This document shows positions 18,916-28,206 of a stretch of 64,000 nt of DNA, piece after piece. How positions within the stretch are numbered: the first letter of the stretch is position 1; each line of letters begins with the position of its first letter. The position numbers and the translations under genes are program-made. Location of the stretch: the NCBI GenBank assembly GCA_013112585.1, contig JABFGH010000003.1, positions 186,001 to 250,000 on the forward strand, written 5' to 3'. The notes under the pieces are model-generated. The model saw nothing but the letters and a program-made list of their open reading frames with translations. It was not told where the DNA came from and did no database searches. This stretch comes from Ignavibacteriota bacterium (GTDB taxonomy: Bacteria; Bacteroidota; Ignavibacteria; Ignavibacteriales; Melioribacteraceae).

Positions 18916-20811
18916 TTAACCAATATTTATCTTAGCGCCTCTGGCAGCCATTATATCGAAAACTAATCTGGTAATTACCAATGCACAAAATAGTGATGAG
19001 GCAATACCAATCATTAATGTTAGAGCAAAACCTTGTATTGGTCCGCTGCCGAATTGATACAATATTATACCGGTAAAAAATGTTGTGATGTTCGAGTCAA
19101 ATATAGCTGAGTAAGATTGTGAATAACCACTTTCAATTGCTGCTTTAACTGTTTTACCGGTTCTTAATTCTTCTCTAATTCTTTCAAATATCAATACGTT
19201 GGCATCAACCGCCATACCTATGGTTAATATTATACCGGCAATACCGGGTAAGGTTAAGGTTGCTTGAAATGCAGCTAATATTCCTAGTATGAAAAGAACT
19301 GTAAAAAACAATGCTAAGTCGGCAACTGTACCGGCTTTTTTATAGTAAACGATCATAAATACGGCAACTAATAAAAATCCAAATAGAGTTGAATTAAAAC
19401 CCTGGCTAATTGAATCTTGACCGAGGGAAGGTCCGACAGTTCTTTCTTCAATAATATCAACAGGTGCCGGCAGAGCACCGGCTTTTAGTACAATCTCTAA
19501 AAGTTTTGCTTCGCTGTTATCATCCATACCTGAAATTCTTGTGCTGCCGGAAGGAATTTTTTCTTGAATATTAGGAGCTGTATAAACAAATCCGTCAAGT
19601 ACAACTGCAATTCTTCTTCCAATGTTTGCTCCTGTTATTCTTGCCCAATCTCTTGTTCCTTCGGAGTTCATCGACATATAAACAACAGGTTCCGAAGTGG
19701 TGGGGTCTATATTGGCTTGTGCGCTTTCAATAACGCCGCCGGTAAGTTCCGGGGTTTTATTGAGAAGATAAAGCGTATAAAATTCTTTGCCTTCTTCATT
19801 TATGATTGGTTTAGCACTGAATTTAAACTCAACATTATCGGGAATTACCCGCTCAACTTCGACTCTTTTTAAGTAGCTTGTAATAATATCTCTATCTTCG
19901 CTGTCCACATAAATATCACCTGTGTATTGAGAAAACCTGCCGTATGTAAAGAATGGATGAAGGATACGTTTTTCTTCTTCACTCATTTGTTCAAACCCAA
20001 GTGAATCCTCTTCAGCTTTCAATCCGGCTAACAGGGTGGAGTCGGCTGCTAAGCTTTTTGCGAGAACTTCATCAATTCTATTTAATATTGGGTTCGCAAA
20101 TTCAGGGTCTTTAACAAACTTAAATTCAAGTAAAGCCGTACCTTGAAGTAATTGCTTTGCTTCTTCTTCTTTAGCAATGCCGGGCAGTTCAACAATAATT
20201 CTACGCGAGCCTTGTTTTTGTATGCTTGGCTCAGAAACGCCGTACTGGTTAATTCTATTATTTAATACTTCAATAGCACGGGTCACAGCATCAGATTCTT
20301 GCTCAAGCAGATTATCGATAATATCGGAATCTTCATCTCGTCTCGATCCAAAATACCTGCTTAATCTAATATTTCGTTCCTGGAGTTTACGGGTTAATAT
20401 CGAAACTACATTTTCATCAGAAAGCTCCGATTCTCTTTTTGCTTCATCGAGTACTTCCAGGTAAACTTCATCGGGGTCGTTTGCAAGGTTTTCAAATAAT
20501 TTAGCTGTATTAACCTCCATAACAAGGTACATTCCGCCTTGAAGGTCTAACCCAAGTTTAATTCTTTTTTCACGATCACTTTTGAAGGAAGGATCACTTG
20601 AGAAAATACTATCCTCTTTTGCTTCGAGAATAGCTTCCATATCAGCCTCGGACATTTGGGGACTTGAGGCATTAATACTATCTGCAATTTTACCAACTTT
20701 TTCAGTAATATATTTACTGTTTTGATAATCGGAATAAGTAGGATAAAGCAGATAAACACTGAGCGCAAATGCGGCTGCAATTAAGATGATTCTAAACCTA
20801 AATTCTTTCAT
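18916..20811 (-). CDS. secD: Protein translocase subunit SecD
   Basis: The 631-residue protein has an N-terminal membrane segment, the LGLDLQGGMYLV motif, a large periplasmic P1 region (about 100-450), and six C-terminal membrane segments with GMAVDANVLIFERIREE, the SecD signature that carries the ion-path aspartate. It forms a complex with SecF, encoded just downstream. The P1 region is longer than in E. coli, as is common in Bacteroidetes-group proteins. The 165 bases upstream, between it and the rplI terminator, show no further gene. Confidence 0.97.
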   Translation of the reverse strand: MKEFRFRIILIAAAFALSVYLLYPTYSDYQNSKYITEKVGKIADSINASSPQMSEADMEAILEAKEDSIFSSDPSFKSDREKRIKLGLDLQGGMYLVMEVNTAKLFENLANDPDEVYLEVLDEAKRESELSDENVVSILTRKLQERNIRLSRYFGSRRDEDSDIIDNLLEQESDAVTRAIEVLNNRINQYGVSEPSIQKQGSRRIIVELPGIAKEEEAKQLLQGTALLEFKFVKDPEFANPILNRIDEVLAKSLAADSTLLAGLKAEEDSLGFEQMSEEEKRILHPFFTYGRFSQYTGDIYVDSEDRDIITSYLKRVEVERVIPDNVEFKFSAKPIINEEGKEFYTLYLLNKTPELTGGVIESAQANIDPTTSEPVVYMSMNSEGTRDWARITGANIGRRIAVVLDGFVYTAPNIQEKIPSGSTRISGMDDNSEAKLLEIVLKAGALPAPVDIIEERTVGPSLGQDSISQGFNSTLFGFLLVAVFMIVYYKKAGTVADLALFFTVLFILGILAAFQATLTLPGIAGIILTIGMAVDANVLIFERIREELRTGKTVKAAIESGYSQSYSAIFDSNITTFFTGIILYQFGSGPIQGFALTLMIGIASSLFCALVITRLVFDIMAARGAKINIG

Positions 20812-20975
20812 TACACAGTCTTAGGAATTGTTATTGTTTAATTTTATTAAAGACTACTAATATAAATAGTCACTCCTCCAAAAGCAATTAAAAGTATATG
20901 CTGCACAGGCATTTACGCCGTATTTACTGCTTTAAATTGCCGATTGAAAGAGATTTTTTCGATTAAAATTTAAAT

Positions 20976-21000
20976 AAAAAAACCCCGCAAATTTGCGGGG
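20976..21000 (-). terminator. Rho-independent terminator of the rpsF-ssb-rpsR-rplI operon
   Basis: CCCCGCAAATTTGCGGGG is a perfect palindrome. On the minus strand it is followed by seven T residues, 24 bases after the rplI stop. Confidence 0.93.
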
Positions 21001-21023
21001 TTAAACTAATTATAATTGTACTT

Positions 21024-21467
21024 CTATTCTCTTACAACCCATGTTTTAATATTTGATGTAACTTCATGATGAAGTTTAACACTAATTGTATAAATACCAA
21101 GTGATTTTATAGGTTCGGTAATTTCAATTTTGCGTTTATCAACATCAAAACCTTTTTCTTTAATTGCGTCGGCAATCATCTGGGTAGTAACTGTTCCGAA
21201 TAATTTATCTTCTTCACCAACCTTAACAGGAATAGTGATAGATAATTTTTCTAATTCGGAAGAAAGTTTTTGAGCCAGGTCTAACTCTTTAGCCTGCTTT
21301 TTAGCCATTTGCTTTTTTTCTTCTTCAAGAGCTCTTATGTTACCGGCTTGAGCCTGGTAAGCAATTAAACGTGGTATTAAAAAATTGTTGGCAAAGCCGT
21401 CTTTTACATCAACAATATCGCCTACTTTACCAAGCTGGTCATAATTTTTTCTTAATATTACTTTCAT
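21024..21467 (-). CDS. rplI: 50S ribosomal protein L9
   Basis: L9 binds 23S rRNA near the L1 stalk. The protein has 147 residues with the N-terminal domain MKVILRKNYDQLGKVGDIVDVKDGFANNFLIP, the central helix, and the C-terminal domain (KEKGFDVDKRKIEI, SLGIYTISVKLH). Two ATG codons stand side by side; the second (21467) is six bases from AGGAG and matches the usual MKVIL start. It is the last gene of the rpsF operon, eight bases after rpsR. Confidence 0.97.
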   Translation of the reverse strand: MKVILRKNYDQLGKVGDIVDVKDGFANNFLIPRLIAYQAQAGNIRALEEEKKQMAKKQAKELDLAQKLSSELEKLSITIPVKVGEEDKLFGTVTTQMIADAIKEKGFDVDKRKIEITEPIKSLGIYTISVKLHHEVTSNIKTWVVRE

Positions 21468-21477
21468 CATATTCTCC

Positions 21478-21687
21478 TTATTTAACTGCTTCTGATATAT
21501 AAGGCATTATTGCTATTTGGCGGGCACGTTTAATTGCTCTAACCAATTCTCTATGCTGTTTTGCGCTTAACCCGGTAATACGTCGTGGAATAATTTTACC
21601 TTGGTCAGTAATAAATTTCTGTAATTTTTTTGCGTCTTTATAATCAATATATTCATCAATTACGCGTCTTACTTTTTTAGATTTCAT
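21478..21687 (-). CDS. rpsR: 30S ribosomal protein S18
   Basis: S18 pairs with S6 on the platform of the small subunit. The 69-residue chain has the core [49 protein letters not shown]. The N-terminal zinc-binding cysteines of some S18 proteins are absent, so this is the cysteine-free form. It sits between ssb and rplI in the conserved order. Confidence 0.97.
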   Translation of the reverse strand: MKSKKVRRVIDEYIDYKDAKKLQKFITDQGKIIPRRITGLSAKQHRELVRAIKRARQIAIMPYISEAVK

Positions 21688-21707
21688 TATTAAACTCCTA
21701 AAATGAA

Positions 21708-22187
21708 TTATTCATTCATTAAATTTGATTCTTCATCAGTTAAAAATTTATCAAAAGAATTTTCTTCATAACTTGAATTACTTTCGCTGCTTGATATTGA
21801 ATCAGAAGCAGCATTAGTTGTACTAGTATCGCTATTCTTAGAAAATTTATTTAAAAATTGTATTCGTTTTGCTTTTACTTCAACAATGGTTCTATTTTTA
21901 CCATCTTCAGTTTTAAAAGTTCTACTTTGTAATTCACCATCAATCAAAACTGCACTACCCTTTTTTAACCTTTCTCTACAGCTGTCAGCTAATTTATTCC
22001 ATGCAACAACTCCAACATAACAAACATCTTCCTGCCACTGGTTGCTGCTGTCTTTGTATCTTCTATTAGCTGCAACATGAAAGTTGACGACTGGGGTATT
22101 ATTTGAAGTTTCTCTAAATACAGGGTCTTTAGTTAAGTTTCCCGCTACTATTACACTGTTTAATTCCGGCATTTTCAAATCAGCCAT
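21708..22187 (-). CDS. ssb: Single-stranded DNA-binding protein
   Basis: The protein has 159 residues. An OB-fold spans about 8-112 ([61 protein letters not shown]). A Ser/Asn-rich tail follows and ends in an acidic stretch, but it lacks the classical DDDIPF-type tip. A longer frame begins at a TTG that overlaps the Shine-Dalgarno GGAGG, so the ATG at 22187 is chosen. Its place between rpsF and rpsR is typical and links its supply to ribosomal protein synthesis. Confidence 0.95.
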   Translation of the reverse strand: MADLKMPELNSVIVAGNLTKDPVFRETSNNTPVVNFHVAANRRYKDSSNQWQEDVCYVGVVAWNKLADSCRERLKKGSAVLIDGELQSRTFKTEDGKNRTIVEVKAKRIQFLNKFSKNSDTSTTNAASDSISSSESNSSYEENSFDKFLTDEESNLMNE

Positions 22188-22215
22188 TATTTCCTCCAAT
22201 CAATCTAATAATTAT

Positions 22216-22617
22216 TTATTCTGCGTTATCACTTTTTTCAACAACAGTTTCATTCGTTTCGTTTTCGGAATTTTCAGCAAGGGTTTCTGCTTTTTGTTTT
22301 TTTAGGTTTTCGTAATTCTGAAGTGCTTCCTTATCCAAAAGAATAGTTATGTATCTGATGACATTTTCATCAAACCTAAGCATTCTTTCAAACTTTTTAA
22401 TCAAATCGGTCGGAGCATCGTATCTTAATAAAAGATAGTAACCGCTTTTAGATTTTTGAATAGGGTAAGCTAATCTTTTGCGCCCCCATTTGTCAACATC
22501 AATAACTTCGCCGCTGTTAAGCTTTAAGTTATCAACTATTTTTGTAATAACTGTTTCAACTTGTTCATCTTCGAGTGCTGCATTAATTATAATAACACTC
22601 TCATAGTTTTTAACCAT
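22216..22617 (-). CDS. rpsF: 30S ribosomal protein S6
   Basis: S6 binds S18 and 16S rRNA. The 133-residue chain has YESVIIINAALEDEQVE, the WGRKRLAYPIQKSKSGYYLL signature, and an acidic C-terminal extension (from about 105) of the sort variable in the family. The start has a strong Shine-Dalgarno, GGGAGG. It is the first gene of the S6-SSB-S18-L9 operon. A perfect 22-base palindrome lies in its leader. Confidence 0.97.
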   Translation of the reverse strand: MVKNYESVIIINAALEDEQVETVITKIVDNLKLNSGEVIDVDKWGRKRLAYPIQKSKSGYYLLLRYDAPTDLIKKFERMLRFDENVIRYITILLDKEALQNYENLKKQKAETLAENSENETNETVVEKSDNAE

Positions 22618-22642
22618 GTCATATCCTCCCTATGGTCAATTG

Positions 22643-22664
22643 GCTTCTAAATTTATTTAGAAGC
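22643..22664 (-). promoter_or_regulatory. Leader hairpin upstream of rpsF
   Basis: GCTTCTAAAT-TT-ATTTAGAAGC is a perfect inverted repeat 25 bases upstream of the rpsF start. It has no T-tract after it on the minus strand, so a terminator for hppA is not supported. Just outside it, CCCT on the 5' side could pair with AGGG of the rpsF Shine-Dalgarno region. In other bacteria an S6:S18 complex binds the rpsF leader; whether this hairpin has that role is inference. Confidence 0.5.
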
Positions 22665-22697
22665 AGGGTTATTAAAAATACATCAATAAATATAATA

Positions 22698-24758
22698 CTA
22701 TTTGATAAGCGGTGCAATAACTAAAGAAACCACCGACATTAATTTAATCAGAATATTAAGGGAGGGTCCTGAAGTATCTTTGAAGGGATCGCCGACCGTA
22801 TCACCAACAACCGCAGCCTTATGAGCTTCGGAGCCTTTACCGTACATAAATCCGTCAATTTTAATTCCGCTTTCAATTAGTTTTTTAGCATTATCCCACG
22901 CACCGCCGGCATTTGACTGAAATATAGCCATTAGTACACCGCTTGCTGTAACTCCGGCTAATAAACCTGCCAGCATATGTGAATCAATAAAACCGATAAT
23001 AACCGGTACTGAAACTGCCATTAAACCGGGCAATACCATTTCTCTAATTGCAGCTTTCGTAGAAATTTCAACACACTTTTTGTAATCGGCTTTTGCAGTC
23101 CCTTCACGCAGTCCTTTAATTTCTCTAAATTGCCTTCCAACTTCAATAATCATTTCTTTAGCAGCTCTTCCAACAGCATCCATTGCCATTGCCGAAAATA
23201 AAAACGGAAGCATTGCGCCTATAAAAAGTCCGCCCATGATAACAGGTTCCGTTAAATCTATAGTTGTAATACCGGCTTGCTCACGGAAAGCGGCAAACAG
23301 TGCCAATGCGGTAAGTGCAGCCGAACCAATTGCAAACCCCTTACCAATTGCGGCAGTTGTATTTCCTACTGCATCAAGTTTATCTGTTCTTTCTCTAACT
23401 TCTTTTGGAAGGTTTGCCATTTCTGCTATGCCGCCTGCATTGTCGGATATTGGTCCGTATGCATCAACTGCAAGTTGAATACCGGTTGTTGATAGCATAC
23501 CCAGTGCGGCAATTGCAATACCATATAAATTTGCAAATTCAAATGCACCGATAATTGAAAATGCTATTATTAAAATTGGAATTGCTGTAGATTTCATCCC
23601 TACTCCCAGTCCGGAAATAATGTTAGTAGCAGCACCGGTAACAGACTGGTTAGCAATTCCTCTAACAGGTTTTTTATCTGATCCGGTATAATACTCAGTA
23701 ATTAATCCGATAAGAGTTCCTGCGGCAAGCCCTATTAAAGTAGCATAAAATATTCCGCTGCTTGTGTATTCAATGCCATTATGTGTCCAGCTATCGGGCA
23801 GAATGTTATTGATAATAAAATATGAGACAATAAACATTAATCCGGTAGCGCCAAATTCACCAATATTCAAAGCTGTTTGCGGGTTTCCGCCTTCTTTAAC
23901 TTTTACGAAAAATGTACCGAAGATCGATAAAAGAATTCCGGCACCGGCAATCATTAAAGGTAGTAATACTGCATCAATTCCAATTTCAGCAATAAAGACT
24001 GCGCCTAATACCATTGTTCCAATAATTGCTCCAACATAGGACTCAAACAGGTCGGCACCCATACCTGCAACATCACCAACGTTATCACCAACGTTATCGG
24101 CAATGGTGGCTGGGTTACGGGGGTCATCTTCCGGTATCCCCTCATAAACTTTACCTGCAAGATCGGCTCCAACATCAGCAGCTTTTGTATAAATACCGCC
24201 GCCCACTCTGGCAAATAATGCAATTGATGAAGCTCCGAGTGAAAAACCGGATAACACATTAATTACTTTTGAAATGCTCCAATCCATATTACCGTAAAAT
24301 ATGAATAAGGAGCTTAAACCAAGTAATCCTAATCCAACTACATTCATACCCATAATAGTACCGCCGGAGAAGGCTACATTAAGTGCTTCGCCTAAACTTT
24401 TACGGGCGGCATTGGTAGTTCGTACGTTCGATTTAGTAGCGGCTATCATTCCAAGATATCCGGCAAGTGCGGAACAAAACGCACCCACTATAAACGATAT
24501 TGAAATCATCCACGATGAATCAGCTCTACTACCGTTTGCAAATCCAAGTATTAATGCAACAGCAATAACAAAAATCGAAAGAACTTTATATTCAGTTTTT
24601 AAAAATGCAATTGCTCCATCTTTAATATTCGCTGAAATTTCTGCCATTTTGTCAGTGCCGACATCTTGTTTATTTATCCACTGATTTTTTGTGAAGGCGT
24701 AAAGTAAAGCTAACAAACCTACAATAGGGATGAGGTAGAGTATGAAGTCAAAATCCAT
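22698..24758 (-). CDS. hppA: Membrane-bound, ion-pumping pyrophosphatase
   Basis: The enzyme hydrolyses pyrophosphate and pumps H+ or Na+ across the cytoplasmic membrane. The 686-residue, many-pass protein has the substrate site [21 protein letters not shown] followed by DNVGDNVGD, and the C-terminal [15 protein letters not shown]. The residue after GNTT is Ala ([10 protein letters not shown]), which marks the potassium-dependent class; the independent class has Lys. The [11 protein letters not shown] motif places the glutamate where Na+-pumping and related enzymes have it, so sodium transport is possible but not proven. The ATG follows AGGAG. The gene starts three bases after the pth stop on the same strand. 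Confidence 0.96.
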   Translation of the reverse strand: MDFDFILYLIPIVGLLALLYAFTKNQWINKQDVGTDKMAEISANIKDGAIAFLKTEYKVLSIFVIAVALILGFANGSRADSSWMISISFIVGAFCSALAGYLGMIAATKSNVRTTNAARKSLGEALNVAFSGGTIMGMNVVGLGLLGLSSLFIFYGNMDWSISKVINVLSGFSLGASSIALFARVGGGIYTKAADVGADLAGKVYEGIPEDDPRNPATIADNVGDNVGDVAGMGADLFESYVGAIIGTMVLGAVFIAEIGIDAVLLPLMIAGAGILLSIFGTFFVKVKEGGNPQTALNIGEFGATGLMFIVSYFIINNILPDSWTHNGIEYTSSGIFYATLIGLAAGTLIGLITEYYTGSDKKPVRGIANQSVTGAATNIISGLGVGMKSTAIPILIIAFSIIGAFEFANLYGIAIAALGMLSTTGIQLAVDAYGPISDNAGGIAEMANLPKEVRERTDKLDAVGNTTAAIGKGFAIGSAALTALALFAAFREQAGITTIDLTEPVIMGGLFIGAMLPFLFSAMAMDAVGRAAKEMIIEVGRQFREIKGLREGTAKADYKKCVEISTKAAIREMVLPGLMAVSVPVIIGFIDSHMLAGLLAGVTASGVLMAIFQSNAGGAWDNAKKLIESGIKIDGFMYGKGSEAHKAAVVGDTVGDPFKDTSGPSLNILIKLMSVVSLVIAPLIK

Positions 24759-24760
24759 AT

Positions 24761-25369
24761 TTAGTCTCCTGGATGATCATCTATTTGATTAGATTTTAGT
24801 TTATTTATTAATTGACTATAATATTCCAGCATAGATTTTTTTCCGCCGGTAATAAATTTACTTATTAATTCCCCCGAATCTTCAATTGATTTTTTTAAAA
24901 GTGGAATTGATGAATCATTAAATTCACTTAGAACATAATCAGCCATTCTGCCTTCTTTAAAATCTTTCCCAATTCCAAATCTAAGACGAGGGTATTGGTC
25001 ATTTTCCAAATGGTAATTTATTGAGTGAAGACCATTATGTCCGCCGTCTCCGCCGGCATTTCTAATTCTCAATTTTCCTTCATCAAGATTAACATCATCA
25101 ACAACCACCAAAAAATTATCAATTGTAATATTAATATCCTCAAAAACTTGTTTAGCCGCAATTCCGCTCAAGTTAACGTATGTAGCAGGCTTAATTAAAA
25201 AAAATTGGGAAGCTTCAATTTCGCTTCCCGCTATATAATAATCTTTTTGGGATGGTTCAAATTGCAGATTATATTTTTCTGCGAAGTGGTCTAATACTGT
25301 AAAACCAATATTGTGTTTTGTGCTCAGGTATTTTTTACCCGGATTGCCTATTCCGAATATAACACGCAA
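24761..25369 (-). CDS. pth: Peptidyl-tRNA hydrolase
   Basis: Pth releases peptides from prematurely dropped peptidyl-tRNA. The 202-residue protein aligns with the family from its first residue: [22 protein letters not shown] (catalytic His19), [39 protein letters not shown] and PRLRFGIG. The start is TTG, with GGAG 14 bases upstream inside the end of rplY. No ATG or GTG offers a better fit. It is coupled to rplY, whose stop is six bases away, as in many bacteria. Confidence 0.95.
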   Translation of the reverse strand: MRVIFGIGNPGKKYLSTKHNIGFTVLDHFAEKYNLQFEPSQKDYYIAGSEIEASQFFLIKPATYVNLSGIAAKQVFEDINITIDNFLVVVDDVNLDEGKLRIRNAGGDGGHNGLHSINYHLENDQYPRLRFGIGKDFKEGRMADYVLSEFNDSSIPLLKKSIEDSGELISKFITGGKKSMLEYYSQLINKLKSNQIDDHPGD

Positions 25370-25375
25370 AACTTT

Positions 25376-26038
25376 TTATTGATCTCCTTCATTCTCGTCT
25401 TCAGATTTTCCTTTACCGATTACTTCCGGTTCAGCAGGTTCGTCAGCAAGAATTTCATCTTCAAGCGTTTCTTCAGGTTCTTCGATGGCACGCGGAGCAA
25501 TAACTGAAACAAGCATAACTGTTTCTGCATTAAGTATTTTTACATTTTCGAGATTTAAATCTTTTACGTGAATCGAATCACCAATACTCAAATCTGTAAC
25601 ATCAATTTCAATTTGTTCCGGTATGTGCCTTGGTAAACATTCCACATCAAGTTTATGTGTGCTTTGCTGAACGCTTCCGCCTTCTTTAACTCCAACCGCA
25701 TCGCCTGTTAAAGTAACAGGAATTTCAAGTTGAAGAGTTTGCCCGGCAGTTAAACCAAGTATATCAATATGGGTTACCTTATCTGTTATAGGATCAAATT
25801 GTACATCTTTTATAATCCCGCGTAATTCTTCCTTATCATCATTAATTTTTAAATTTATGATGTTTGTTTCACTTGTGAATACAAAGCGATTTACATCAAC
25901 ATTATGAGCCGCAAATGAAAATGCTTCCTTTTCTTTAGAATAAAAAGTACCCGGTACATATCCATTTTTTCTTAATTCATTCAACACACTTTGGGTTGAC
26001 TTTTCTCTTTTTTCAGCATTTAAAACTATCTCTGCCAT
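25376..26038 (-). CDS. rplY: 50S ribosomal protein L25 / general stress protein Ctc
   Basis: L25 binds 5S rRNA. The 220-residue protein is the long CTC form. The N-terminal L25 domain (about 1-95) includes KNGYVPGTFYSKEKEAF and DVQFDPITDKVTHIDILGL. The C-terminal TL5-type beta domain (about 98-185) includes ITLTGDAVGVKEGG and LPRHIPEQIEIDVTDL. A very acidic tail ends the protein. It lies between prs and pth, a conserved gene order. Confidence 0.96.
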   Translation of the reverse strand: MAEIVLNAEKREKSTQSVLNELRKNGYVPGTFYSKEKEAFSFAAHNVDVNRFVFTSETNIINLKINDDKEELRGIIKDVQFDPITDKVTHIDILGLTAGQTLQLEIPVTLTGDAVGVKEGGSVQQSTHKLDVECLPRHIPEQIEIDVTDLSIGDSIHVKDLNLENVKILNAETVMLVSVIAPRAIEEPEETLEDEILADEPAEPEVIGKGKSEDENEGDQ

Positions 26039-26070
26039 TTTTTATTTTCTCCGAAATTATATTTTATTAT

Positions 26071-27018
26071 CTAACTTTTATCTATTTCAAATAATGAGCT
26101 AACCGACTCATTATTATTTGACCTTATAATCGACTCGGCAAATAATTCTGCCGCTGTTCGAACCAATATTTTATCACTTTTAAAGTTTTCACCTAAAGGA
26201 ATTGTATCGGTAACGTAAAGTTTATTTATTTGTGATGATTCAATACGTTTAATGGCTTCACCCGATAATACTGCATGGGTAACGGCGCCGTAAACTTCCT
26301 TTGCACCTAATTTTTTTAATGCATCAACAGCAGCTACAAATGTACCTGCAGTATCAATTAAATCATCAACAAGCAAAACATTTTTATTTTCAACAGACCC
26401 AATAATGTTCATCACTTCAGCTTGATTGTGCTGGGGTCTTCTTTTATCAATAACAACTAAGCCGGCATCTAATCTTTTAGCATAAGAGCGAGCCAGTTTA
26501 ATACCGCCCATATCAGGCGATACAACTACAAAATCTTCCTCTCCTTTTTTGAATAAGCCTGAAAAAACCGGTGATGAATATAGGTGATCTACAGGAATAT
26601 CAAAAAAGCCTTGAACTTGTGCAGCGTGTAAATCCATGGTAATTACTCTATCTGCACCGGCAACCGTTAGTAAGTTTGCAACTAATTTTGCAGTAATTGA
26701 TACCCTCGGCTGGTCTTTTCTATCTTGCCTTGCATAGCCGAAATAAGGTATTACCGCAGTAATTCTTTTTGCAGAAGACCTTTTAGCAGCATCAATCATT
26801 ATCAGCAGTTCCATTAAGTTTTCAGCAGGGTACTGGGTTGATTGAATTATGTAAATATCTCTGCCTCTAATATTATCTTTGTACTTAACCCAAATTTCAC
26901 CGTCACTAAATCGTTCTAATTTAACGTTACCGAGTGGCAAGTTTAAGTATTCAGCAATTCTATTTGAAAGAACTGTATTGGAACTGCCGGAAAATATTAT
27001 TGGTCCGCTCATTACCAT
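26071..27018 (-). CDS. prs: Ribose-phosphate pyrophosphokinase
   Basis: The enzyme makes PRPP from ribose 5-phosphate and ATP for nucleotide, histidine and tryptophan synthesis. The 315-residue protein has FSDGEIWVKYKDNIRG, IPYFGYARQDRK, ITMDLHAAQVQGFFDIP, VVSPDMGG and the PRPP loop VDDLIDTAGTF. The first two in-frame ATG codons (27018 and 27012) are both possible, and neither has a clear Shine-Dalgarno. Confidence 0.96.
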   Translation of the reverse strand: MVMSGPIIFSGSSNTVLSNRIAEYLNLPLGNVKLERFSDGEIWVKYKDNIRGRDIYIIQSTQYPAENLMELLIMIDAAKRSSAKRITAVIPYFGYARQDRKDQPRVSITAKLVANLLTVAGADRVITMDLHAAQVQGFFDIPVDHLYSSPVFSGLFKKGEEDFVVVSPDMGGIKLARSYAKRLDAGLVVIDKRRPQHNQAEVMNIIGSVENKNVLLVDDLIDTAGTFVAAVDALKKLGAKEVYGAVTHAVLSGEAIKRIESSQINKLYVTDTIPLGENFKSDKILVRTAAELFAESIIRSNNNESVSSLFEIDKS

Positions 27019-27132
27019 TTTAATTTTTGCGCCGTGGCGTACGGTTTATTTCATTTATTAAAAGATTGCAAATATAAGTAAAAGTCTAAGGCAAGTCAAA
27101 TTAACAAGTTAGCAAGATTAACATTCCGAAAA

Positions 27133-27801
27133 TCAAGCACGCTTCTTTTTAAATAGAAAAATTATAACAACCAAAACAACTAATAAAGCTAAATAGTAAA
27201 TCCAACTTGGAGTTTCTTTCAACCTGAATGGTCGATAGGAGGCTGTAATTGTTTTACCTTTACCAATCTCGTCTAAATAAAAACTCCAAATAAGTTTGTT
27301 GTTTGATTTTTCGGTGGCGTTGTGATTAAGAATTTTTCCGGGGAGATAATATGTGTAGCTAATCTTGTAATCTTTCAAATTAAAACCGAAGCCTGTAACG
27401 AAAGGAAGAATAAATTGAGAAAATATTTTTGTGTTATCAGGTCCATCTTTAATTGAAAATTCGGCATTGCGGAATGTGTTGGTTTGTTTTAGTGAATCAA
27501 AATTATTGAATGTTAATTCAATTTGAGAATGAATTGTGCTGTCGGAAAAATCTTCAAAAACATCAATCCTTTCAATTACTGCATAATGGGATGTAAATTG
27601 TTTTCGTAACGAATCACTATTAAACAGCCCTAGATTTGAAAGAATTAATGTATCCTGCCAGCTATTTAGATTAGTATAATAATGAATAAACATTTCACCG
27701 GAACTGTCTGTTCTTATTGTTGTTACTTGTTCATAATTTAAGCAGGAACTTGTAATAAACAGAAAAAGTGAAATGATGGAGTAGTACTGAAGTTTTCTCA
27801 T
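27133..27801 (-). CDS. Probable lipoprotein or membrane protein of unknown function
   Basis: The protein has 222 residues and no family is recognised. The N-terminus is a signal peptide ending SLFLFITSSC, with Cys20 a probable lipidation site although the residue at -3 is Thr. The middle is beta-rich. A C-terminal membrane segment (about 199-216, YYLALLVVLVVIIFLF) is followed by KKKRA, a stop-transfer pattern. The combination suggests a protein held in the cytoplasmic membrane with its bulk in the periplasm. It is transcribed alone, downstream of the convergent fmdB-like gene and after the prs unit. Confidence 0.8.
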   Translation of the reverse strand: MRKLQYYSIISLFLFITSSCLNYEQVTTIRTDSSGEMFIHYYTNLNSWQDTLILSNLGLFNSDSLRKQFTSHYAVIERIDVFEDFSDSTIHSQIELTFNNFDSLKQTNTFRNAEFSIKDGPDNTKIFSQFILPFVTGFGFNLKDYKISYTYYLPGKILNHNATEKSNNKLIWSFYLDEIGKGKTITASYRPFRLKETPSWIYYLALLVVLVVIIFLFKKKRA

Positions 27802-27933
27802 GACTAGTTTTTTTTATTTTAATATACAAATATCCAAAATTTTAATTAAAGAATGTTGTTTATTTTAATTTTATAACTCTCTATCTTTCGCATCTTTAAA
27901 AGTAATTAGTATAACAATAAAGAGATTTACAAA

Positions 27934-28176
27934 ATGCCGAATTATGATTATAGATGCATGGTATGCGATCATCAGTTTGAATATTTTCAGAAGATGACTG
28001 ACGACCCTTTAACTGAATGCCCAAATTGCGGGGGCAGTGTTAGAAGATTAATTGGAGCCGGCTTAAGTCCGATATTTAAAGGTACCGGTTTTTATCAAAC
28101 AGATTATAAAAATAATTCCGGGGGTAAAAATTCTTCAGCCGGAAAATCCGACAGCACAAAAAAGGATAAAAAATAA
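27934..28176 (+). CDS. FmdB/CxxC-type zinc-ribbon regulatory protein
   Basis: An 80-residue protein whose first half is the FmdB zinc ribbon: PNYDYRCMVCDHQFEYFQ, with cysteine pairs at 8/11 and 29/32 (TECPNCGG). The basic Ser/Lys/Gly-rich tail is low complexity. Members were linked to regulation of formamidase genes, but most have no established role. It is a lone plus-strand gene among minus-strand genes. Confidence 0.9.
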   Translation: MPNYDYRCMVCDHQFEYFQKMTDDPLTECPNCGGSVRRLIGAGLSPIFKGTGFYQTDYKNNSGGKNSSAGKSDSTKKDKK

Positions 28177-28200
28177 AAAAGCCGGAAGTAATTTCCGGCT
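28175..28200 (-). terminator. Rho-independent terminator after the Omp85-like gene
   Basis: GCCGGAA-GTAA-TTCCGGC is a 7-bp stem with a six-T tract on the minus strand, six bases after the stop of the gene at 28207. It slightly overlaps the end of the convergent fmdB-like gene. Confidence 0.85.
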
Positions 28201-28206
28201 CGAAGA

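Noticed and set aside
22643-22664. The palindrome as a terminator of hppA
   Set aside because: The stem is AT-rich and is followed on the minus strand by CAATTGACC and not by a T-tract.
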